Origin: Microglena sp. YARC
Taxonomy: Eukaryota > Chlorophyta > Chlorophyceae > Chlamydomonadales > Chlamydomonadaceae
Length of the DNA stretch: 64,000 nt
NCBI GenBank assembly: GCA_022414725.1
Contig: CM039463.1
Location: 56,601,761-56,665,760, forward strand
Direction of reading: 5' to 3'
The notes beneath the pieces were generated by a model. That model did not search any database. It had not been told where the DNA came from and saw only the letters and a program-made list of their open reading frames with translations. Position numbers and translations under genes: made by a program. Positions within the stretch are counted from its first letter, which is position 1; each line of letters begins with the position of its first letter. This document shows positions 57,627 to 64,000 of this stretch, in pieces.

Positions 57627-57858
57627 GGGGTATCATAGGGGTCAACTCCCCCGGGGATGCTGTCCTTTACGAACAGGGATTTTCTGTTCGAACTGCCTTC
57701 AGGAAGATGCCAGCTACCCCCACAATGTCTCTGTCGCATGTGAATTGACAGTTCTTGCAGGTGTATGTCTCTCCACGCTTGTTTAAATGTAACATCATTC
57801 CCTTGTCCGAGTGTACGTCGCACAACACAACGGTCAGCATGAATTGCGGTGCTCTCAC
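57554..57858 (-). pseudogene. Fanzor/TnpB zinc-ribbon relic (third lineage)
   Basis: On the minus strand LCDVHSDKGMMLHLNKRGET then YTCKNCQFTCDRDIVGVAGI FLKA shows a CxxC pair and a DRDxxGxxxI segment, as in the C-terminal zinc ribbon and RuvC-III motif of TnpB-family proteins. Only this end is preserved, and another frame continues toward 57554. The HSDKG leader sequence recurs at 9637, 50196 and near 7314, so this lineage has left several fragments. Confidence 0.6.
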
Positions 57859-57869
57859 GCGTTTTATGA

Positions 57870-58540
57870 CTTGGTGACTACTTATGTACTTCCTTAGAAC
57901 TATCGGCCCAGACAGTGTTTCTGTCTGTACTGTGTCAGCTTCCCGTAGACTGTGTCATCCTTCATGACACGGTGACAGCTTCCTGTTGACTGCGTCATCG
58001 GTCTCTCACTGACACACTCTGTATAGCCGGTGCCTGGCTTAAGATTCCTGACTTAGGGTCTAGTCAGGTTACAGGCATCCGCCTCTCCCACTGCTGGTGT
58101 TCTTTGGCGTCCGCCTGTCCTTGTAACGCTATTCTTGTCTCCGTGTATAGATTGGCGCGTCTGTCTCCGCTGCATACATCTCTCTCCACTCTTCGAAGTG
58201 CTTTCTAGCTGATAGGTAACCTCTTATCATCCAACTTGCCTGCGGTCTGCCGCTTGCAGAACGGCAAAGACGAGGGCATGCTCAGAGGAAGCAGCGCGTA
58301 ATTCCCGGGCCAAAACCAATACCTGCTATCTTTTCACTTCGTAGCACAAACAATTACAAAAAAACAATATGTTCTTTGTTATTGAACAATAAAGGGAATC
58401 TTTAAGCGGATGTAGGCAAAGAAGAGTCAACATCAGACAACAAACAATGGACGTTGTACGCAGAACAATTATCAACATACCAATTTCTTGCATCAACCGC
58501 TCCTGATCTTGTGACAGGAATTGCACATGACCATTGAGGC
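57870..58540. other. Long stretch without recognisable gene
   Basis: Short repeats (GACAGTGTTTCTGTCTGTAC; two of GACTG(T/C)GTCATC) are present. No protein-like frame, no transposon end and no RNA gene was recognised. Confidence 0.4.
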
Positions 58541-58694
58541 CTTCATTATGTCAAGCAGGAGGAGTCGTGTGATCTTCTCAATCCGTCTTGCGACCCCCCC
58601 CCTACACCATTCTTCTCACACGCTTTCCACACAGCCACATGTAGAGACCGGCTACATACATACGTATTGTCTGCTTCATGCATGTGAACTGTAG

Positions 58695-58830
58695 GCTCCC
58701 CTCCGGTCGCCCACCCGCTCGGTTCATCGCGGACTTCCCGTGGGGGCTCCCCTCCGGTCGCCCGGGAAGATGTGAAAGGGGCTCCCCTCCGGTCGCCTGG
58801 GGAAGATGTGAAAGGGGCTCCGCCGCTTGT
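58695..58830. repeat. GGCTCCCCTCCGGTCGCC repeat
   Basis: Three to four units of GGCTCCCCTCCGGTCGCC, two of them followed by GGGAAGATGTGAAAGG. Related words occur at 49010-49050 and near 61870. Confidence 0.8.
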
Positions 58831-59084
58831 TGAATACAAGACCTCTCCGCTGTGCCCCTTTAAGGTTGTGGGTGAGGATGGACGAGTAGGATGCGCAAGC
58901 CACCGCGTTCCCTTGGCGGTGCGCGATATTAATGCGCCCGTCATTGTAGTTATCATCGAAAGCGCGTTCCTTCGTGTATTTTTCCTCGAAGTGCTTGTGA
59001 AAAAAAAATTGAAATGTTTCGCTCGATCTGTAATATCATATTATACTTCCACTTTGCCTCTATTTATCATTTCTCAACTCAATC

Positions 59085-59771
59085 ATGTCAGAACAACCGT
59101 GCATCATCGACCTATCAATGGACGACGAAGACATTGTTCGAGACTTCTTGACACCAATCTTAAACCGCATTCTGAACGCACATGAGCTGTGCATTGTATC
59201 CTTGGTATCGTCTGATGATGAGTCCGACGACGCGACCCAGCCCGAGCCTATGTCAGAGTCTGACTACGAGGACCAACCCGAACCCATGTCAGATTCTGAC
59301 TACGAGGACCAACCCGATCCCATGTCAGATTCTGACTACGAGTCCCAGCCCAAGCCCGAGCCCGAGCCCGAGCCCATGTCCGACGACGAGCCCGAGCCTG
59401 CCTATCAGCCGGCCCACGCGTTTGAAGACGTAGCCGGCATGATGGCGAGGACCGGGATATTAGAAACGTTCCTCGCAGGCGGGCCTACCCAGGCGACCAT
59501 GTCCACCAGCTGGTGGACGTACTGGTTGTCTAACAAAGCCATTTACACCTGGGTAAAAGGCGTTTGGACGAGGACTGAACAGAAGATGATGATCCTGAGT
59601 CTGCATCCCGACAAGGCCAACTCCTTGCGCGATGCGCGCATGACCGAGGATGATCACAGGTGGATGGACAAATTGTCCCAGAATCTGAATAGTGCACTCA
59701 ACGAGGTGATTCACGTGATTCCCAGTGAGATGTACGAAATCATCTACTTGCTCAACAATGAGCTTCCCTAG
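59085..59771 (+). CDS. SIM plus degenerate J-domain protein (copy 2)
   Basis: ATG 59085 gives 228 residues and the same plan as 47260-47835: MSEQPCIIDLSMDDEDIVRD, then an acidic linker (here with three copies of PMSDSDYEDQP-like units), AYQPAHAFEDVAG, TSWWTYWLSNKAIYTWVKGV, MMILSLHPDKANSLRD and MDKLSQNLNSALNEVIHVIP. The C-terminal 120 residues are almost unchanged between copies, while the linker varies in repeat number, so the C-terminal domain is under constraint. HPD in the loop suggests an Hsp70-binding J-like domain. The two genes are 12 kb apart in the same orientation. Confidence 0.68.
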   Translation: MSEQPCIIDLSMDDEDIVRDFLTPILNRILNAHELCIVSLVSSDDESDDATQPEPMSESDYEDQPEPMSDSDYEDQPDPMSDSDYESQPKPEPEPEPMSDDEPEPAYQPAHAFEDVAGMMARTGILETFLAGGPTQATMSTSWWTYWLSNKAIYTWVKGVWTRTEQKMMILSLHPDKANSLRDARMTEDDHRWMDKLSQNLNSALNEVIHVIPSEMYEIIYLLNNELP

Positions 59772-60300
59772 GGGAAGCGCCGTTTAGGGTTTAGGGTTTC
59801 CTGCGTATAATTATATTTTTTCGAAATGCGGACTTCATGTGTGCGTTGTTCAGTATTTGTATGGGTAGGTTGTCTGCTCTGCTTGAATTCACTTGTGAGA
59901 ATGAGTATGCGCAAGTCACCGTGGCATGCCCCCAAGGGAGATAATATCAGGGAGGGGTGATGTTGCCATCGCCGTAGAAATGCATACACGGGTTGTGCGG
60001 AAACATAGCGAGCTGCGATGCCAACAGGCTGACCCGGGCCTCCAGACAGGTATACCCTACACATCATGAATGGATGTGTGGATGCGACAGTTTTCCGCCG
60101 TTTGCGTGTACATGGAGCCGCCGCCTTGGCATGTGTGGACACCGAGGAGGATGCGAAAGCCGCCATGTATGGATTTTGCGTTGTTTACACTCGTTTTTAT
60201 AACGGGGGGCTGCAAAATCCACTGCGGCTTTAGCGACCCCCCGTCAGTCCATTCATTCATCTTCACACACGCACGGCGGCTTTCGAAATAAGGCATAGGG
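59772..60300. other. Spacer with short repeats
   Basis: GTTTAGGGTTTAGGGTTTCC follows the J-like gene; two units are too few to call telomeric. Words such as GACAGTTTTCCGCCGTTTGC and CGACTTTCGCATCC-like pieces recur at 14685 and 49078. No gene is seen. Confidence 0.4.
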
Positions 60301-60459
60301 GCAGGTGCTCCGACTCGAAAGTAGTTGCCGCTTACTGATTTCATTGGGTTGTGACATGAATCATGGCATCGAGTTCTTCATGCCGGCGCCCTTGAACACA
60401 GATTTGATCATGTTTGAGGGAATTATCAATTGAGAAGTGTCTCTTATCATAAAATCCGA

Positions 60460-60895
60460 TACACTCGACGGAATACTAAAATGAAACCGCTTTCTGGAGT
60501 GTACGGCACACCTTACGGTGTAACCAAATGGTGTAGCAACCCACGGGGCAGTGGAACACCAATACGATTTTGAATCAACAAATTGCAGGATGTTAACGAG
60601 AATATCGTGGTTCTTTTTTAGATCACGGCTCTCCATCCTGCAGACTCCGTATCGTTCTTTTGTCGGTACTTTCGAGAGTGTCCATTGAAGGACCAGCCGC
60701 ACTTAAGCGATCACTCTTCCCCGGTACCGTGGCCCAAAAGAACACGGGGTCTTTGTTGATGTGCAATGCGTCATGAAAGGAGGTTTCTTTGCTGGACGGG
60801 CCATTTTGTAGGACCATCCACTCGTACACTATAATGTCTGTCGACGCCTTATACCGTTTATTGGGATGTTTCATTTTACTGTTCCGCCGACTGTA
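60460..60895. mobile_element. Mariner-type MITE, complete
   Basis: TA at 60460 followed by CACTCGACGGAATACTAAAA on the left, and TTTTACTGTTCCGCCGACTG then TA at 60894-60895 on the right. The ends are imperfect inverted repeats related to the intact IS630 element. The interior is shared with 49678-50091. Its right end provides the last codons and stop of the minus-strand gene fragment at 60871-61421. Confidence 0.85.
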
Positions 60896-61421
60896 GACCA
60901 AGACCAATCTAAACTGTTTTTTGTGGCATGCTTCATGTAATTGACTACCTCATCGCATGTATTTGGAAATTGTGCAAATTGTGATGCAAACCCATGGAAA
61001 TTGGTGATGGTGTGTTTGGGGAACTGCATTGAGTGGGACATGTCTTCATAATGGTTTATGCAAAATCCTCGAAGCATTTTACAGTTTTGAAGAGAACACC
61101 AATCGACATCGTATAGGAAAAACGCAACTCCAGAAATTTCATGTTTGGGAATGTATCAATCAATGCTTGGACATCACCTTGTAGTTTGGACTTCATATTG
61201 ATGTCGCCATCCCAATATCTTGCTTGTGGAAAAATATCTTCGCCGACAAGCTCGACACAAACTGCATTGCTAATTACTGTTGGATTTGATTTCAACAGTA
61301 AACAACCTCTACTCTGGACCTTGATTGTTATGTTATTTACTGATTCACCTCCCATTTTCACAACTTCTGCAATGCTTTGTGTGCACCCTCGCTTGGCGTA
61401 ACCGATATGTGTGATATCCAT
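60871..61421 (-). pseudogene. Gene fragment trapped between two transposon ends
   Basis: Reading from 61421 (MDITHIGYAKRGCTQSIAEV) the frame continues NNITIKVQSRGCLLLKSNPT, FPNMKFLELRFSYTMSIGVL, then changes frame near 61065 to GFCINHYEDMSHSMQFPKHT and ends STVGGTVK at a stop in the MITE end (60871). The ATG itself abuts the TACAGCTAGGG end at 61421. So both ends are transposon junctions, and an internal shift of one base is present. The leucine pattern suggests an LRR or F-box relative. No clear family is recognised. Confidence 0.55.
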
Positions 61422-61680
61422 ACAGCTAGGGACATTTGATATTGGGACACCTTATATTTTGGGGATTCTGAACGGATGGGTTACTGTAATCAAATATATC
61501 TGCTACATCTGGAATTATTGGGCACATGCAGCGATATTTTCGCTTTTCCTACAGAATCGAACATAGAAATCGTCTCCTTTAAATGATGGAACTGGATATT
61601 GTCAAGGACAGCGACTGTACATGTATAACTCAGATACAAACTGTACAAGTACAAGTACAAGTACTTGTAATGAACCATAC
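61421..61680 (-). pseudogene. IS630/mariner transposase relic with one terminus
   Basis: The left terminus is TACAGCTAGGGACATTTGAT ... GGGACACCTTATATTTTGGG. On the minus strand TVAVLDNIQFHHLKETISMF then DSVGKAKISLHVPNNSR matches the second catalytic-acid region of IS630 transposases (VLDNxxxHH). The rest is missing. This gives the TACAGCTAGGG family a transposase source. Confidence 0.65.
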
Positions 61681-61882
61681 CTTTAGCAGAAACGGCAGCA
61701 ATTAGTGTTAATTTGGATATTTATTTATTTATTTATATATTTATTTATTTGGAACATTCGCAATGTCCTAGAAATTTGGATATTGAAATAAAAACTCGTA
61801 TTGTTGTAGACACCACTCGAAATTTGGATATTTAAATAAAAACTCGTATCGTTGTAGACACCACTCTGTCCCCCTCCGGTGG

Positions 61883-61957
61883 TCGCGACAACATTAGGTT
61901 ACACCGCAAGGTGTGCCGTACACGAAGCGGTTTCATTTAAGTATTCCATTGACTGTA
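61883..61957. mobile_element. Right end of a mariner-type MITE
   Basis: GGTTACACCGCAAGGTGTGC, CGTACACGAAGCGGTTTCAT and GTATTCCATTGACTGTA in the orientation of 46957. It supplies the stop codon of the ribbon-helix-helix gene. Confidence 0.75.
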
Positions 61958-62245
61958 CCCCCCAAGTATTACCATACCATACCATACCATACCATACCAT
62001 ACCATAACATAACATACCATAACATACCATAACATACCAGTATCCGACGATCTGCCTGAACGACGACCCTCATAATCATTCGATGTTGTTGGTATCGTCC
62101 GCACTGCGTGTAGACCGTGTGCGAGCAGGGCGTATATTGCCTCGTCCCTGTGTTGTGTTTGCGAATCTATCCATTCTTCGAGTCCCATGTGAAACCCAAT
62201 AGGTAAAGATACGGTCAATGTCTTTGTATTTATCGTATTTTTCAT
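61937..62245 (-). CDS. CopG/ribbon-helix-helix-like protein with repeat-derived tail
   Basis: ATG 62245 opens MKNTINTKTLTVSLPIGFHM then GLEEWIDSQTQHRDEAIYAL LAHGL. This has the strand (TLTVSLP), helix and second helix of ribbon-helix-helix DNA-binding proteins. Residues 70 onward come from an ATACC microsatellite (YVMVWYGMVWYGM) and a transposon end (GGYSQWNT), so the native tail is lost. The family represses its own promoter and often pairs with other small genes. None is seen here. The upstream leader has six copies of TGTATGTCTTC. Confidence 0.5.
   Translation of the reverse strand: MKNTINTKTLTVSLPIGFHMGLEEWIDSQTQHRDEAIYALLAHGLHAVRTIPTTSNDYEGRRSGRSSDTGMLWYVMVCYVMVWYGMVWYGMVILGGYSQWNT
61966..62040. 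repeat. ATACC microsatellite
   Basis: A run of ATACC pentamers with ATAAC variants. It lies within the translated tail of the ribbon-helix-helix gene. Confidence 0.9.
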
Positions 62246-62259
62246 CTTGTTTTGTCTTC

Positions 62260-62318
62260 TGTATGTCTTCTGTATGTCTTCTGTATGTCTTCTGTATGTC
62301 TTCTGTATGTTTTCTCCT
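62260..62318. repeat. 11-bp TGTATGTCTTC tandem repeat
   Basis: About five copies lie in the divergent promoter region between the ribbon-helix-helix gene and the MST gene. Confidence 0.85.
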
Positions 62319-62380
62319 CTTCTTCTTTTATATTATTTTCCATGCTAAAAAAAAATTGACGCCTTTTTCCTTCCTTTGAA

Positions 62381-62391
62381 ACAACAACAAT

Positions 62392-62423
<32 letters not shown>

Positions 62424-62432
62424 CTTGATATC
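62381..62432 (+). promoter_or_regulatory. CAA-repeat leader of the MST gene
   Basis: AACAACAACAATAACAACAA and further CAA triplets run to 62424, directly followed by TTGATATC and the start codon at 62433. The orphaned leader at 16304-16336 has the same feature, so it is conserved within the family. Confidence 0.65.
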
Positions 62433-62998
62433 ATGTCTACCAACAACATGTCTACAAACAACATGTCTACCGATTTCACATCATTCGTGAATGATTCCGG
62501 TATATTGACAGTTGTCCAAGTGAATGACCGAACGAAGATCAACAATCAACTCCTCTCTCAATTGAAGGACATGTGCAACAAGATAATGTCATTTCCCCTC
62601 GTTCCTGCGTGCCTCTCAGACCCTGTCTGCGCAATGAAAATTGCGCACGCTAAGTTTCTCGAAGAGAAACCCAAAGGGGAGAAAAAGCCTTTACAGGCAA
62701 TGCTTCTCCCTATTGCCGTCGCTGCCGTCGCTGCTGTGTCTGCTGCTTCTGCTGCTCCTGCTCCTTCCGCCTTGCTTGCCCTCCCAGAGGACGAATGCAT
62801 GTCGGAGAGTTCCAGCAGTGGCGGTAAAAGGCGCCGCGCCAATGGTTCACCCTCTGTGGCTCCTACTCCTGCTGCTGCTGCTGCTGCTGCTTCTACTTCT
62901 ACTGCTGCTGCTCCTGCTGCTGCTTTTACGTTTACTGCTGCTGCTCCTGCTCCTGCTCCTGCTCCTGCTTTTACGTTTACTGCTGCTGCTCCTGCTCT

Positions 62999-63056
<58 letters not shown>

Positions 63057-63401
63057 GCTTCTGCTTCTGCTTCTCCTGCTGGCTCGTTCTCAACGTGCTC
63101 CCTGTCCTCCTCCTTGGCCTCCGGTCGTGTTAGTCTCGGGTCCGTTCTAAAGAACGAGCTTCCTGTTGGATCCAAACACGGTGAGTTTACCATCGTGGGG
63201 TATTCCCCCACCCTGGGCTGCACTGCTGTCACCATTCACGGCAACCCGTGTGGTAGAAAACAGGTGCTCTTAAGCAACCCCAATGGTGGGACCTACACCA
63301 CTGGCAAGTGCGCGCACCTAGCGTGCATGAACCAGACTCCCGCCAAGCGTGAGGCGTACCTCGCCAAGCTATCGAGCTCTCAATTGATCTTCGCTCCCTG
63401 A
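62433..63401 (+). CDS. MST-family protein, full length
   Basis: A 322-residue protein from ATG 62433 (MSTNNMSTNNMSTDFTSFVN). The N-terminal domain (about 1-95) is shared with 3714 and 26179 (LKDMCNKIMSFPLVPACLSD, AMKIAHAKF, KKPLQAMLLPIAVA). A LPEDECMSESSSSGGKRRRA stretch has a basic run that could be a nuclear signal. A long Ala/Pro/Thr low-complexity linker (GCT/CCT triplets) follows. The C-terminal domain (about 230-315) has GSKHGEFTIVGYSPTLGCTA, HGNPCGRKQ and GKCAHLACMNQTPAKREAYL, with Cys/His that may bind zinc. The function is unknown. Three copies plus a fragment make this an expanded local family. Confidence 0.75.
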
Positions 63402-63542
63402 CCCTCAGCCAGCTTTAGTCAGTCAGTAAGTTAGTTAGATACTCAGTTATTTAGATACTAAAAACTCTTTTTTTGATACATTTTTTTAGAGACGAGACGG
63501 AGGCGGGGATGCGTAGTGAATTCGTGCACGTACATCCGTACA

Positions 63543-63947
63543 TTAGCTGTTCCGTTTAGGAACAGTGGTGTAGCCGAGGAGCGTCTTGGCGATGGTGACG
63601 CCCCCGAGGACGACCAGGACGACGCCCAGAAGCAGCTCGAGCTTCACCGGGCTGATCTCGCCCGAGGTCGCCAGAGCCCCGCCTCCGAGGATTCCAGCGA
63701 GCATGCCGATGGCGACGGCAGCAACGACCCAGAGGTCGATGAGTCCCTGTTTGTAGTACAAGTACGCCCCGCCGATCCCCACCGGGATAGTCTGCATCGC
63801 CAGCGTCACGCCGACTGCGCCCTGCATGGACTGGCCGGCGAAGAACATGAGGGACGGGACCAGAAGCGCGCCGGCGCCGGCGCCGATCGTGCCGATGAGC
63901 GTTCCCGCAACGGTCCCGATGACCAGGGCAGCGAACAGTGCCGACAT
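63543..63947 (-). CDS. Half-size TauE/SafE-type membrane permease
   Basis: ATG 63947 gives 134 residues (MSALFAALVIGTVAGTLIGT). Four hydrophobic segments are visible. The first ends in IGAGAGALLVPSLMFFAGQS, which fits the GxGGGxLLVPxL signature of TauE/SafE exporters; AVGVTLAMQTIPVGIGGAYL and GMLAGILGGGALA follow as in the family. Typical members have about 250 residues from two such halves, so this would act as a dimer or be a truncated gene. The family moves sulfite or organosulfur anions out of cells. The gene is far richer in G+C than its surroundings, suggesting bacterial origin. It lies next to a transposon end at 63960. Confidence 0.75.
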   Translation of the reverse strand: MSALFAALVIGTVAGTLIGTIGAGAGALLVPSLMFFAGQSMQGAVGVTLAMQTIPVGIGGAYLYYKQGLIDLWVVAAVAIGMLAGILGGGALATSGEISPVKLELLLGVVLVVLGGVTIAKTLLGYTTVPKRNS

Positions 63948-63958
63948 TCTTTCTTTTT

Positions 63959-64000
63959 ACAGTCGGAGACAAAATTTGTGGGACCCTTGCTATAATCAGC
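63959..64000. mobile_element. TACAGTCGGAGAC-type transposon end
   Basis: TACAGTCGGAGACAAAATTT then GTGGGACCC matches the Fanzor-element terminus at 4320 and 11862. The rest lies outside the window. Confidence 0.6.

Noticed and set aside
59782..59801. TTTAGGG telomere-like repeat
   Set aside because: Only about two and a half units in an internal position next to a gene.
62641..63235. Poly-leucine and poly-alanine/glycine frames overlapping the MST gene
   Set aside because: They are out-of-frame and antisense readings of the GCT/CCT triplet linker of the MST protein.

Overview
The window looks like eukaryotic nuclear DNA, most likely from a photosynthetic protist. Several genes have GT-AG introns whose phases join in frame (JmjC, SIM/chromodomain, RING, coiled-coil and transposase genes; GTGAGT recurs as the donor). 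There is also a non-LTR retrotransposon, F-box, RING, JmjC and chromo domains, and an acyl-ACP thioesterase of the type known from plastids of plants and algae (54952-55404). Mixed in are families that I associate with giant viruses: DKPWDW-repeat proteins with an IQ-like tail, F-box proteins with 22-residue leucine-rich repeats, a conserved viral-type glycosyltransferase-like protein, Fanzor nucleases and IS630/mariner elements. A genome with endogenised giant-virus DNA, or a very large virus carrying host genes, would both fit. I cannot decide between them from sequence alone. No tRNA, rRNA or CRISPR array was seen.

Layout. 0-3.5 kb: three tandem DKPWDW-repeat genes (minus). 3.5-10.8 kb: a small MST-type gene, a glycosyltransferase-like gene, an F-box/LRR gene fused to an IS630 end, a GC-rich amidoligase-like gene and an intact IS630/mariner element. 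10.8-16.2 kb: an F-box/LRR gene split by a 2.4-kb mariner-like element whose only gene is a full-length Fanzor, then an intact F-box/LRR gene. 16.39-26.18 kb: a 9.8-kb element with inverted termini and a 4-bp target duplication. It is palindromic about its midpoint, carries a DUF7869-like (RNase H-type) transposase gene and two opposed hairpin-satellite arrays, and sits exactly at the start codon of an MST-type gene. 26.2-35.2 kb: that gene's body, an unknown gene, an F-box/LRR gene, a second Fanzor copy broken by a LINE, and a HicB-like small gene. 35.5-46.6 kb: a second large inverted repeat (arms about 38.0-39.2 and 44.0-45.3 kb). A JmjC gene points out on the left, a RING gene points out on the right, and a SIM/heptad-repeat/chromodomain gene lies inside. 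47-64 kb: two paralogous J-domain-like proteins with SUMO-interaction-like N termini, Fanzor relics, a two-exon coiled-coil gene cut by a MITE, the thioesterase, a broken ankyrin gene, a ribbon-helix-helix gene, the full-length MST-type gene and a GC-rich half-size TauE/SafE permease.

Transposon activity has shaped most of the window. At least three terminal-repeat families occur: CAGTCGGCGGAACAG with TA target, TACAG...GGGACACC with TA target, and AATGGGCGTTCCTGC with a 4-bp duplication. Their ends truncate genes, supply stop codons for at least six ORFs and split two genes. The most notable candidates for new biology are the palindromic DUF7869 element, the Fanzor-only mariner-like element with a conserved structured 3' segment (candidate guide RNA), and the inverted-repeat locus carrying JmjC, RING and SIM/chromodomain genes.
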